Program-made: the position numbers and the translations under genes | The notes under the pieces: generated by a model | Databases searched by the model: none | Seen by the model: only the letters and a program-made list of their open reading frames with translations | Told to the model about the DNA's origin: nothing | In this document: one piece after another, positions 1 to 7,990 of the stretch | Layout of the letters: every line of letters starts with the position of its first letter | Numbering within the stretch: the first letter of the stretch is position 1 | Assembly: GCA_965223735.1 (NCBI GenBank) | Contig: OZ245010.1 | Coordinates: forward strand, 806,001-870,000 | Direction of reading: 5' to 3' | DNA from: CAYFZO01 sp965223735 | GTDB lineage: Bacteria; Pseudomonadota; Gammaproteobacteria; Poriferisulfidales; Oxydemutatoraceae | DNA: 64,000 bases

Positions 1-1602
1 GGTGACCATCTCCTGAAACTTGCGGTCTTCCTCGGCGTGCTTTTCGGCATCATCGACCATCGACTTGATCTCTTCCTCGGACAGCCCGCTCGACGCTTTG
101 ATCTCTATCGACTGCTCCTTGCCGGTCGCCTTGTCTTTCGCACCCACGTTCAGGATGCCGTTGGCATCTATGTCGAACGACACCTCGATCTGCGGCATTC
201 CGCGCGGCGCCGGCGGAATGTCGGCGAGGTCAAAGCGGCCGAGCGACTTGTTGGCCGACGCCTTTTCGCGCTCACCCTGCAGCACGTGCACCGTCACCGC
301 CGGCTGATTGTCCTCGGCGGTCGAGAACACCTGCGTCTTGTGCGTCGGGATTGTCGTGTTCTTGTCGATCAACTTTGTCATCACGCCACCGAGCGTCTCG
401 ATGCCGAGCGACAATGGCGTCACATCAAGCAGCAGCACGTCCTTGATATTGCCGCCGAGCACGCCCGCCTGCACCGCGGCGCCGACCGCAACCGCTTCGT
501 CGGGATTGACGTCCTTGCGCGGATCCTTGCCGAAGAACTCACCGACCTTTTCCTGCACTTTCGGCATACGGGTCTGCCCGCCGACCAGGATCACGTCGCT
601 GACGTCGGAAGTGCTGAGGCCCGCGTCGGACAGCGCCTGCTTGCAGGGCGCGATCGTCTGCTCGACCAGATCCTCAACCAGCGATTCGAGTTTCGCCCGC
701 GTGAGCTTCATGTTCAGGTGCTTCGGCCCCGACTGGTCCGCCGTGATGTACGGCAGGTTGACTTCGGTCTGCTGGCTGGAAGACAGCTCGATCTTGGCTT
801 TCTCGGCGCCCTCTTTCAGCCGTTGCAGCGCGAGCGGATCCTCGTGCAGATTGACCCCCTGATCGCGCTTGAACTCGTCCGCGAGATAATTGATGACCCG
901 CATGTCGAAGTCCTCGCCGCCGAGGAAAGTGTCGCCGTTGGTCGCGAGCACTTCAAACTGGTGTTCGCCATCCACATCGGCGATCTCGATGATCGAAATG
1001 TCAAAAGTGCCGCCGCCGAGGTCGTACACCGCGATCTTCTGGTCGCGCTGCTTCTTGTCGAGACCGTAGGCAAGCGCCGCCGCGGTTGGCTCGTTGATGA
1101 TGCGCTTGACATCCAGCCCCGCGATGCGGCCCGCGTCCTTCGTCGCCTGGCGCTGGGAATCATTGAAATAGGCGGGAACGGTGATTACCGCGCTTTTGAC
1201 TTCCTCGCCGAGATACTCCTCGGCGGTCTTTCTCATCTTCATCAGCACGCGCGCCGACACTTCTGGCGGCGCCATCCGCTTGTCCTTCGCTTCAACCCAC
1301 GCGTCGCCGTTGTCGGCCTTGACGATCTTGTAAGGCACCAACTTCATGTCCTTGGCAACCACTTCCTCGCTGAAACTGCGCCCGATCAGCCGCTTCACAG
1401 CGAACAATGTGTTGGCGGGGTTGGTGACCGCCTGCCGCCGCGCAGCCTGGCCTACGAGCACTTCCTCATCGTCAGTGAACGCAACCACCGAAGGCGTCGT
1501 ACGGCCCCCCTCGCTGTTTTCGATCACGCGCGGGGTGTCGCCGTCCATGACAGCGACGCACGAGTTGGTCGTGCCCAGATCAATGCCGATGATTTTTTCC
1601 AT
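1..1602 (-). CDS. dnaK: Chaperone DnaK (Hsp70), C-terminus off the window
   Basis: The first 534 residues of an Hsp70 of about 640; the gene continues past the left edge. The N-terminal ATPase begins with the classic IDLGTTNSCVAV phosphate-binding loop. It is followed by the second phosphate motif DLGGGTFD, NEPTAAALAYGL, and the substrate-binding-domain start with LLLDVTPLSLGIE. The visible end (DDAEKHAEEDRKF) lies at the start of the lid helices. DnaK folds nascent and stress-denatured cytosolic proteins with GrpE and DnaJ; dnaJ is expected just outside the window. The ATG at 1602 gives the canonical start. A sigma-32-like promoter lies about 55-80 bases upstream, so dnaK can be transcribed independently of grpE. 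Confidence 0.98.
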   Translation of the reverse strand, partial: MEKIIGIDLGTTNSCVAVMDGDTPRVIENSEGGRTTPSVVAFTDDEEVLVGQAARRQAVTNPANTLFAVKRLIGRSFSEEVVAKDMKLVPYKIVKADNGDAWVEAKDKRMAPPEVSARVLMKMRKTAEEYLGEEVKSAVITVPAYFNDSQRQATKDAGRIAGLDVKRIINEPTAAALAYGLDKKQRDQKIAVYDLGGGTFDISIIEIADVDGEHQFEVLATNGDTFLGGEDFDMRVINYLADEFKRDQGVNLHEDPLALQRLKEGAEKAKIELSSSQQTEVNLPYITADQSGPKHLNMKLTRAKLESLVEDLVEQTIAPCKQALSDAGLSTSDVSDVILVGGQTRMPKVQEKVGEFFGKDPRKDVNPDEAVAVGAAVQAGVLGGNIKDVLLLDVTPLSLGIETLGGVMTKLIDKNTTIPTHKTQVFSTAEDNQPAVTVHVLQGEREKASANKSLGRFDLADIPPAPRGMPQIEVSFDIDANGILNVGAKDKATGKEQSIEIKASSGLSEEEIKSMVDDAEKHAEEDRKFQEMVT

Positions 1603-1657
1603 GTTTTAACACTCCCTGAAGGTGTCCCCGATGACCACCGGGAAACTTGTTCGCATA

Positions 1658-1685
1658 AAATGGGGGCAAACCCCGCTGTTTCAAG
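1658..1685 (-). promoter_or_regulatory. Sigma-32-type heat-shock promoter of dnaK
   Basis: On the minus strand a perfect CTTGAAA (1685-1679) is followed by a 13-base spacer and CCCCATTT (1665-1658). This matches the RpoH consensus CTTGAAA / CCCCATnT. The predicted transcript starts near 1650 and reaches the dnaK ATG at 1602. It shows dnaK has its own heat-shock promoter within the grpE-dnaK gap. Confidence 0.85.
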
Positions 1686-1722
1686 GCGTTTTTCGTCCTT
1701 CCCGGCGTCTTCAGCCTCGTTT

Positions 1723-2301
1723 TCAGCAGCCACCGGCGCCATTTTGAACCGGCGCCGCCACCACGACCATCGCCGGGCGCAACAGGCGGTCGTTCAACAA
1801 ATATCCCTTCTGCACCACCTCGACCACGGTACTCGGCGCGTGCTCGTCGGTCTCAAAAGTTGACACCGCCTGATGTAACTCCGGGTCAAACGCCTGTCCC
1901 GCCGGCGATACTTCCTGAATGCCGAATTTTCTGAACACCTGTTCCAGCGATTTCAGCGTCAAGCGCACGCCTTCAAGCACACTCTCGACCGTACCCGAAT
2001 TTACGTCGTCGCGCAGGCCGCGCTCGAGGTTGTCCTTTATGTCGAGCAACTCGGTTGCAAACGATTCGAGTGCGTATTTCCTGACACGCGCGACTTCCTT
2101 GACAGTGCGCTTGCGCGTGTTCTCGAGTTCGGCGTGCGCGCGCAATGCCTGATCGCGGAACTCTTCGGCCCTGCGCTCGGCCTCGGCGAGTTGTTCCTCG
2201 GCGGAAAGCCCGGCGGCGCCCTGCTCACCGGCGTCAACATCGTCGGCGGCACCGACACCGTCAGCAACGTTTTCAGGCGTTTGTTTGTCTTCGTCGTTCA
2301 T
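1723..2301 (-). CDS. grpE: Nucleotide exchange factor GrpE
   Basis: A 192-residue GrpE, the cytosolic ADP-release factor for DnaK. It has an acidic, disordered N-terminus, a long coiled-coil helix (about residues 30-95, with AELENTRKR) and the C-terminal family signature VVEVVQKGYLLNDRLLRPA before a short tail. I chose the ATG at 2301 because a longer reading frame to 2355 adds only non-conserved sequence and would begin at the predicted transcription start. It lies between hrcA and dnaK on the same strand, 120 bases from dnaK. A sigma-32-like promoter overlaps the hrcA 3' end just upstream. Confidence 0.97.
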   Translation of the reverse strand: MNDEDKQTPENVADGVGAADDVDAGEQGAAGLSAEEQLAEAERRAEEFRDQALRAHAELENTRKRTVKEVARVRKYALESFATELLDIKDNLERGLRDDVNSGTVESVLEGVRLTLKSLEQVFRKFGIQEVSPAGQAFDPELHQAVSTFETDEHAPSTVVEVVQKGYLLNDRLLRPAMVVVAAPVQNGAGGC

Positions 2302-2359
2302 CGCTGATTCATGCGGGCAACCGCCGACCTGCGCGCCGGCGTGGCAGGCGGACACCGAT

Positions 2360-2387
2360 ACATGGGGGCTAAGTACTATGCTTCAAG
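2360..2387 (-). promoter_or_regulatory. Sigma-32-type heat-shock promoter of grpE
   Basis: Minus-strand CTTGAAG (2387-2381), a 13-base spacer and CCCCATGT (2367-2360) form a near-consensus RpoH promoter. It has the same spacer length as the dnaK promoter. The -35 box lies inside the last hrcA codons and the predicted start is near 2352, about 50 bases before the grpE ATG. Confidence 0.82.
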
Positions 2388-3424
2388 GCTTGCCCGAGCA
2401 ATTTTGCAGTGACATCCACCAGCGGGACAACGCGCCCATACGCCATGCGGGTCGGGCCGATCACCGCGAGTACACCGACGACCTGGTTATCCACCGCATA
2501 CGGGGCGGATACGACGCTGCACCCCTGCAACGCCAGGTAACCGGACTCCTGCCCGATGAAGATCTTGACGCCCTGCGCCTCGGTACACTTGTCGAGTATA
2601 TTCAGTATCTCGCGTTTTTCGTTGAGTGCGCCGAACAGCCGATACAAACAGTCAACGTCCGCGAGTTCCTCAAACTGCATCAGGTTGGTCTGCCCGGACA
2701 CCATGCAGTCACTCTTCTGCGGCAGATCCTTGAACATTTGCCCCGCAAGTTTGACCGCCTCAAGCACCACGCGGTTAACGTGCTCACGCACGTCATGCAG
2801 CTCCTGCATGATCTTCCTGCGCATCTCCCCGAGACCGCTGTCGCTGAAATGCTCGTTGAGGTAGTTCGAGTAACTGACCAGCTCATGGCTGCTGTATTCA
2901 CGGTCCATCTTCAGGATCAGGTTCTCAATCCCGCCGTTTTGCAGGATCAGCACGGCGAGCACACGCCGTTCGTCGAGGCTGATGAATTCCACGCGCTTCA
3001 GGCGCGCCGCCGGGCTGCGCTGCACCGTCACGATGCCCGCCATCTGTGCGAGTTCCGATAACAGACCCCCCGCCTCTTCGCACAGTACGCGCCCTTCTTT
3101 GTCGGTGCCGAGGTTTTGCCGCAGGCGTTTCAGATCGCGTTCCGGCAACGGCTTCATCTTGAGCATCGTATCCACGAATTTGCGGTAGCCGAGCGCCGTC
3201 GGCAACCGCCCCGCCGAAACGTGCGGCGACGTGATGTAGCCGAGGCTCTCAAGATCCGCCATCACGTTGCGCACCGTCGCCGCGCTCAGATTAAGACCGG
3301 CGCTTTTGACCAGCGTGCGCGAACTCACCGGCTGCCCGGTCCGGATGTAGTTTTCAATCAGCGCGTGCAGAATCGTTTGCGCCCGCACGCTCCACAAAGA
3401 TCTGTCGGGTGTTGAATGGGACAT
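2369..3424 (-). CDS. hrcA: Heat-inducible transcription repressor HrcA
   Basis: A 351-residue HrcA. The N-terminal winged helix (about residues 10-80) contains RTLVKSAGLNLSAATVRNVM and DLESLGYITSPHVSAGR, which are highly characteristic. The rest is the GAF-like and dimerisation region ending in VVPLVDVTAKLLGQAL. HrcA represses chaperone genes by binding CIRCE inverted repeats and is kept active by GroEL. The ATG at 3424 was preferred over an upstream in-frame start (3466) because a TATAAT box lies between them. No CIRCE repeat is visible upstream of hrcA, grpE or dnaK, so its targets here (probably groESL) are outside the window. Confidence 0.95.
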   Translation of the reverse strand: MSHSTPDRSLWSVRAQTILHALIENYIRTGQPVSSRTLVKSAGLNLSAATVRNVMADLESLGYITSPHVSAGRLPTALGYRKFVDTMLKMKPLPERDLKRLRQNLGTDKEGRVLCEEAGGLLSELAQMAGIVTVQRSPAARLKRVEFISLDERRVLAVLILQNGGIENLILKMDREYSSHELVSYSNYLNEHFSDSGLGEMRRKIMQELHDVREHVNRVVLEAVKLAGQMFKDLPQKSDCMVSGQTNLMQFEELADVDCLYRLFGALNEKREILNILDKCTEAQGVKIFIGQESGYLALQGCSVVSAPYAVDNQVVGVLAVIGPTRMAYGRVVPLVDVTAKLLGQALKHST

Positions 3425-3455
3425 TGGACTCAGGGGCGTATCAGGATATATGGGA

Positions 3456-3461
3456 ATTATA
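3456..3461 (-). promoter_or_regulatory. -10 box (TATAAT) of hrcA
   Basis: A perfect TATAAT on the minus strand lies about 32 bases before the hrcA ATG, giving a leader of roughly 25 nt. No good -35 hexamer was seen at 16-18 bases. Confidence 0.55.
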
Positions 3462-3723
3462 TACAATAGTCCCTGCGAGGCTCTTGAGCCGGTTCACGCT
3501 CCTCCGGCCACCTGCCGGGCAATCTCCATATACAGCAGCCTCACTCCCAAAGGCCGGACGCTATCCGGATTTGCTGAAAGACCTGATGCCGGTTCGTAAA
3601 TTGCCCCCCGGCACGCCAACGCCGGCAGGCGTCCGGTCAAGAGCCCGAAAAACCGCATCCGCGATACCGGCATTCTGCACGCCTTGTTGGATCTTCAGTC
3701 AATGAACTCATGAAGCCCACTTA
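3462..3723. other. Intergenic stretch at the left edge of the accessory block
   Basis: About 260 bases between the hrcA promoter and the duplicated glycosyltransferase leader. It contains no recognisable gene, RNA or repeat. In related genomes hrcA is normally back to back with nadK, which here begins at 7991. This stretch is therefore probably the old intergenic flank plus inserted DNA. Confidence 0.4.
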
Positions 3724-3850
3724 TTATTTTTACATTTGGGCAATTGCTGCTTAAGATAAACAGAGATCTCTCCCCTCTCGACGACAAGATACACAAATGA
3801 AACTTAATTGTATCTTAACGGCCTGCGATGCCAGGCCGTCGTATTGCGGC
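3724..3850 (+). repeat. Direct repeat, copy 1: glycosyltransferase leader and first codons
   Basis: This 127-base stretch is about 85-90% identical by eye to 6793-6918. It carries the same leader (motif acatttgggcaattg) and the first 18 codons of the same gene family. Copy 1 ends exactly where an IS30-type element begins. Copy 2 begins exactly where the other IS30-type element is truncated. Confidence 0.85.
3797..3850 (+). pseudogene. 5' fragment of a glycosyltransferase gene cut by an IS30-type element
   Basis: The ATG at 3797 opens MKLNCILTACDARPSYCG, a close paralogue of the start of the intact gene at 6865 (MKLDCVLTACNTKPLYRG). Reading stops at the left end of the IS element after 18 codons. 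The rest of the gene is not found on the far side of the element, so the insertion was followed by a deletion or rearrangement. Confidence 0.8.
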
Positions 3851-4779
3851 GTGGATTCAACTCCCAAGTGCAACTCACTGATCGGAAGAGAGGGCAAGCT
3901 GGTATGGCATAGTCTCTTCCCTTCCTATATAAAGAAGAAGCACCAATGAATCGCCATACACAGCCCACCCGGGAACAGCGATACCAGATCAAGGCCTATA
4001 TGAAAGTAGGCTGCAATCAATCCCAAACACCCCGGCTGATTCGGTGTGCATACATCCACCGTCAGCCGGGAGATACGCCGCAATGTCGGCCTCCGGGCTA
4101 TCGTCCCGGGCAGGCGCACGAACTGGCTCTGAAGCGCCGTTCGGACAAGGTTCAGCCTCGCATTGAGGCAAGCACCCGGCAGTCAGTCGATCATCTGTTG
4201 CAGAAGGACTGGCGCCCTGAACAGATCAGCGGCTGGCTCAACACTGAAGAGGCCTGTCAGTCAGCCACGAATGGATTGACCAGCGCGTTTATTGGGACAA
4301 GCGCTACGAGGGCTGGGAAGTCGCCACCATCATCGGCAAGGATGGTGCGCAGGCGATTGTTTCGCTGACCGAGAGAAAGTCGAAACTGACGATGCTGGCC
4401 AAGGTCGATCGCAAAACCGCGTCGCAGGTTGCGCATGCCATCATCGAGTTATTGATTCCGGTCAAGGATTCGGGCACAATTACTTCGGACTGCGGAAAGG
4501 AGTTCGCGCATCATCAGCAGATTGCGTCGGAACTGGATGCCGATTTTTACTTTGCGCATTCTGATGCCGCCTGGGAGCACAGGCTGAACGAAAACATCAG
4601 TGGATTGGCAGGGCAGTATTTTCCCAAGAAGTGTGACTTCAGGCGCATCGGCAAGAGGCAGGTCGAGCACGTGATGAAGAAACTGAACAACCGTCCCGGA
4701 AAATCTCTGGGGTTTAAGACGGCCAATGGAGTATCCTTTGGCATCGAACCTGACGTTGCGCCTGCAAGTTGAATCCACG
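3850..4779 (+). mobile_element. Decayed IS30-family element, copy 1
   Basis: Terminal inverted repeats are visible: the left end CGTGGATTCAACT (from 3850) pairs with the right end AGTTGAATCCACG (ending 4779). The inside encodes an IS30-type transposase relic. Compared with copy 2 an internal segment of roughly 115 bases is missing after position 4311. No matching target-site duplication is seen, which fits later rearrangement. The element interrupts a glycosyltransferase gene. Confidence 0.85.
3946..4772 (+). pseudogene. IS30-family transposase, internally deleted and frameshifted
   Basis: It starts with MNRHTQPTREQRYQIKAYM, the IS30 N-terminal helix-turn-helix region. It continues through GYRPGQAHELALKRR and KDWRPEQISGWL. 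It then jumps across a deletion to the catalytic domain in other frames: WEVATIIGK, TLTERKSKL-like sequence, ITSDCGKEFA with the second DDE aspartate, and the C-terminal LNNRPGKSLGF motif. Several frame changes and the deletion make it non-functional. It is included because the motifs order correctly along the family. Confidence 0.85.
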
Positions 4780-4880
4780 GAGGAAAAGAACGATTGTTTA
4801 CGCGAATTTGTTGTTGCGACGCTGAGGTTCTTCCTGAACGGCGCCGGTCAGGCGCGGATAACTTTTGAAGAGAAAGGCCG

Positions 4881-5796
4881 ATGAAAATCCTTATCAATTA
4901 TACAACTCCCAACTTCAGGGCCTCCCAAGAGTTGAATAGTGCGACGGGGCTTTTGCCAGGCGGTTTTGACAAAGTCATTGAATATTCGCCTGATGACCTT
5001 GACGAGGCTTTTCGGCGATCAAATGAATCTATTCTGAACAAAAGAAAGTGGGCAGGTTATTATCCCTGGAAGCCATATATCATCAAGAAATCCCTGAAAA
5101 GCATAAAAGCCGACGACTTTCTGTTTTATTCCGACGCAGGCAGTGTTTTTACCGGCTCCATCGCACCGCTGATCAAGGTGATGCAACAAACAGATCAGGA
5201 CGTGATTGCTTTCAAAAGTAAACAGTACGAACGTGTACGAACCAAAAGAGATGCGTTCATTTTGATGGAGTGCGATACGGCTGAGTATGCCGACTCATAT
5301 CAAATCGAGTCTGGCTTTTCCTTGTGGAAGAAAACGACATTCAGCATGAAATTGGTCAACGAGTGGCTATCCTACGCTCAGGACGAGAGGATCATTACTG
5401 ACATGCCTAATCAATGCGGCAAGGAAAATCATCCGGAATTCCTGGGGCATCGACGCGACCAGAGTATAGAGTATATGGAGTCTCCTATGCAAAAAACATC
5501 AGGTGCTGGTTCATAGAAGAATTTACATATTCAAAATACAAAGCCAGACTTTGCATCTCGGTGACGATGAAGAGCCGTATTCTGCGTGTCCCTGCTTTAT
5601 TTTTCTTCATAGAAACAACTTTAACCTGTTGCTCAGGTTTTACCTGACCGCCTCGTTGGAGTCTCGCTTAAAACTTCCGATTTTCAGAAAAATAATTTGG
5701 GGGGTATTAAGGCATTCGTTAAGCAAATACTTGAGAAGGTGGTGTCGCGGGTTTTTCGGTAAAACGCAGGGGAGCCCCTTCGGGTCGGGAAGCTGA
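4881..5796 (+). pseudogene. Putative glycosyltransferase, frameshifted by a 7-bp tandem duplication
   Basis: The first 195 codons encode a GT-A-like protein: MKILINYTTPNF at the start, YPWKPYIIKKSL, and DDFLFYSDAGSVF with a DxD-like SDAG. The family-like motif HRRDQSI is then followed by junk. The cause is visible. AGAGTAT occurs twice in tandem (5461-5467 and 5468-5474), and removing one copy restores DQSIWSLLCKKHQ and an open frame to 5796. The repaired protein would have about 302 residues, close to the 306 of the intact neighbour at 6865. The last residues may run into unrelated sequence. The substrate is unknown; transfer of a nucleotide sugar is inferred. Confidence 0.75.
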
Positions 5797-5848
5797 AGCT
5801 TTTGGGAAGACTGTAAAAAACGGCGAAAGCTTCACCGGTCATCTCAAG

Positions 5849-6024
5849 TGGTGGAGGCGGCGGGAATCGAACCCGCGTCCGTAAATTCTCTGCCTTCGGC
5901 GCTACATGCTTAGTCTCGCGTTTGATCTGACCTGCGGTGCCCGGCGAGACAAGGCAGACCGGCAGGCGGTCCCGCTGAACGGCGAAGGGAAGAGAACGGT
6001 GCATTTGATCCAGACGGCTGGGGC
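5849..6024 (-). ncRNA. ssrA: 3' half of tmRNA (ssrA), truncated at an IS30-type end
   Basis: The minus strand ends in GGTTCGATTCCCGCC, then the acceptor CCTCCAC plus an encoded CCA (5851-5849). Upstream are the conserved GACTAAGCATGTAG and GGCAGAGAATTTACGG segments and a GC-rich pseudoknot region. These are diagnostic of the tmRNA 3' domain. Only about 175 nt exist; a normal one-piece tmRNA is about 350-400 nt. The tag-coding part and the alanyl-acceptor 5' strand are absent, and the fragment stops one base before the left end of IS30-type copy 2 (6025). Either the element destroyed ssrA, or this is a displaced 3' fragment left by an integrated element and an intact copy lies elsewhere. Confidence 0.85.
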
Positions 6025-6792
6025 GTGGATTCAACTCCCAAGTGCAACTCACTGATCGGAAGAGAAGGCAAGTCTGGTATGGCATAGTCTCTTCCCTTCC
6101 TGTAAAAGCAGAAGCACCAATGAATCGCTATACACAGCTCACCCGGGAACAACGATATCAGATCAAGGCTTATATGGAAGCAGGCCGCAATCAATCCCAA
6201 ACACCCCGGCTGATCGCGGTGTGCACGAATTCACCTTCAGCCGGGGGATACGCCGCAATGCCCGCCTCCGGGGCTATCGTCCCGGGCAGGCGCACGAACT
6301 GGCTCTGAAGCGCCGTTCAGACAAGGTTCAGCCTCGCATTGAGGCAGACCCCGGCAGTCAGTCGATCATCTGTTGCAGAAGGACTGGCGCCCTGAACAAA
6401 CCAGCGGCTGGCTTAACACTGAAAAGGCCTGTCAGTCAGCCACGAATGGATTGACCAGCGCGTTTATTGAGACAAGCGCTACGGCGGCATCTGCGCTGCC
6501 ACAAGCAACGCCGCAAACGCCACACCCAGAGGCATGACCGCCGCGTGCAGTTGCAGGGTTGCGTGCGGATAGATCAACGTCCCGCCGTGATTGATTGCAA
6601 GCAGCGCCACGGGAACTGGGAAGTCGCCACCATCATCGGCAAGGGTGGTACGCAGGCGATTGTTCCGCTGGCCGAGAGAAAGTCGAAACTGGCGATACTG
6701 GCCAAGGTCGGTCGCAAGACCGTGTCGCAGGTTGCGTATGTCATCATCGAGCTATTGCCCCCGATCAAGGGTCGGGGGCACACGATTACTTC
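6025..6792 (+). mobile_element. Decayed IS30-family element, copy 2, right end missing
   Basis: It starts with the same inverted-repeat sequence as copy 1 (GTGGATTCAACT). It is nearly identical to copy 1 for long stretches but keeps the middle section that copy 1 has lost. Homology to copy 1 stops at 6792, inside the catalytic domain. The duplicated glycosyltransferase leader begins at the next base, so the right terminus has been lost. Confidence 0.85.
6120..6792 (+). pseudogene. IS30-family transposase, frameshifted and truncated
   Basis: It opens with MNRYTQLTREQRYQIKAYM, then shifts frame after about 35 codons. An in-frame stop follows SHEWIDQRVY. The middle domain reads RHLRCHKQRRKRHTQRHDRR and the catalytic start reads GNWEVATIIGKGGTQAIV, then ERKSKLAILAKVGRKT. 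The C-terminal third with the last catalytic residues is missing. It cannot encode a working transposase. Confidence 0.85.
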
Positions 6793-6918
6793 TTATTTTT
6801 ACATTTGGGCAATTGCCGTTAAGATAAACAGAGACTTCTCCCCTCTCGACGACAGGATACACAAATGAAACTTGATTGCGTCCTAACAGCCTGCAATACT
6901 AAGCCGTTGTATCGCGGT
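6793..6918 (+). repeat. Direct repeat, copy 2: glycosyltransferase leader and first codons
   Basis: Partner of 3724-3850. This copy leads into the intact gene at 6865. The repeat pair probably reflects an older tandem array of related glycosyltransferase genes, or duplication together with the IS elements. Confidence 0.8.
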
Positions 6919-7785
6919 TTCATACCGCTGTTTCTGGCCGCGTGGAATAAATTGTACCCGGAAGTTGACGTCAAGATTTTATTCATTCATGACTTTTTGC
7001 CTGAAGAATTGCACCAATTCGAGAAAAACATCATATTGTTCAAGCCCATTGACAATGTTTCAACTGCTTTTACATCGGAATACCTCAGGTGCCTATATCC
7101 TTGCATTTTAAATTACAAAAACGGGGTAATGATCACGGATATAGACGATATACCACTCAGCAGGTATTTTACGGAGAACATCAAAAAAATACCCGATGAT
7201 AAATGGATATATTTAAGAGATTTTAAATTTAAATCCAGTAGAGGTGACGAGATAGCTATATGCTGGCAAATAGCGACACCATTATTGTGGAAAGAAGTGT
7301 TTAATATCCATGGCATGAATGATATAAAAAACAGACTGGTCGAAATCTATCAAAAAACAAGTCCCACGGAGATTCCCGGCAAAAGAAGTTGGGGCAATGA
7401 TCAAAAGGAGTTATACCGACGTTTAATGAAATGGAATCAAAGAACAGGTAACTACATATCGTTACGTGATAAAGACACCGGTTATGCCAGATTGGATAGA
7501 ATATATTTCACCAGATTAAACAGAATAAAGGAGTATAAGATCAAAATAGGGTTCTACAGTGATTATCACTGTCTTCGCCCATACGAAAAATATAAACTCG
7601 TAAATGACAAAATAGTAAGCTTATTGCCCCCTCCCCTTCCTTACAGAAGATATAGATTTATTAAAGAACATATTGACACACTGGCAAAACTCATAGAGAT
7701 TATAAAGAGCATGTTTGCCATACCGAAAAAACTCATAAAGGTGATGTGGTTTTATGTCACGAGGATTGTTCGCATGGTCAAATAA
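6865..7785 (+). CDS. Putative GT-A-fold glycosyltransferase
   Basis: A 306-residue protein with an N-terminal strand MKLDCVLTACNTKPLYRGF and, near residue 90, the metal-binding-type motif GVMITDIDDIP. This DxD arrangement is typical of GT-A glycosyltransferases that bind nucleotide sugars. The C-terminus is rich in Lys, Ile and Tyr and has one short hydrophobic stretch. Codon use is clearly AT-rich compared with the GC-rich core genes, which suggests horizontal acquisition. It is the only intact member of a small family here (fragment at 3797, relative at 4881). A role in surface polysaccharide decoration is inferred; donor and acceptor are unknown. Confidence 0.65.
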   Translation: MKLDCVLTACNTKPLYRGFIPLFLAAWNKLYPEVDVKILFIHDFLPEELHQFEKNIILFKPIDNVSTAFTSEYLRCLYPCILNYKNGVMITDIDDIPLSRYFTENIKKIPDDKWIYLRDFKFKSSRGDEIAICWQIATPLLWKEVFNIHGMNDIKNRLVEIYQKTSPTEIPGKRSWGNDQKELYRRLMKWNQRTGNYISLRDKDTGYARLDRIYFTRLNRIKEYKIKIGFYSDYHCLRPYEKYKLVNDKIVSLLPPPLPYRRYRFIKEHIDTLAKLIEIIKSMFAIPKKLIKVMWFYVTRIVRMVK

Positions 7786-7975
7786 ATTGCGGCAGTTCAA
7801 ACCCGTCCTGGCAGTTGCCGGTTCTTTGGATCTGTTGCCGTCGGATCAATTCGGATAATCAATCTCTCGCGCTAAATCTGAAAGATTAAACAGCAACACA
7901 TCTGCTCAACGTTCAGTGAACCGTCAACATTCATGCACACACAAACCGGATTCCGGGGCGGACGGGTAATCGCGA

Positions 7976-7981
7976 TATAAT
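7976..7981 (+). promoter_or_regulatory. -10 box (TATAAT) immediately before nadK
   Basis: The TATAAT ends nine bases before the nadK ATG. Transcription would start at or within three bases of the start codon, so the nadK mRNA may be leaderless. Confidence 0.5.
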
Positions 7982-7990
7982 TGCGCTTCG

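Noticed and set aside
37..1863. 608-codon open frame on the plus strand opposite dnaK
   Set aside because: It is the antisense shadow of dnaK in a GC-rich genome: Arg/His/Asp-rich, no family motifs, while the minus strand has a perfect Hsp70.
2302..3470. CIRCE operator near hrcA or grpE
   Set aside because: No TTAGCACTC/GAGTGCTAA inverted pair is present; the sites seen match sigma-32 promoters instead.
5700..5848. A permuted two-piece tmRNA, with the coding piece following the acceptor piece
   Set aside because: No 5' GGGG-type end or degradation-tag codons were found within 150 bases beyond the CCA end on the minus strand, so a truncated one-piece gene is more likely.
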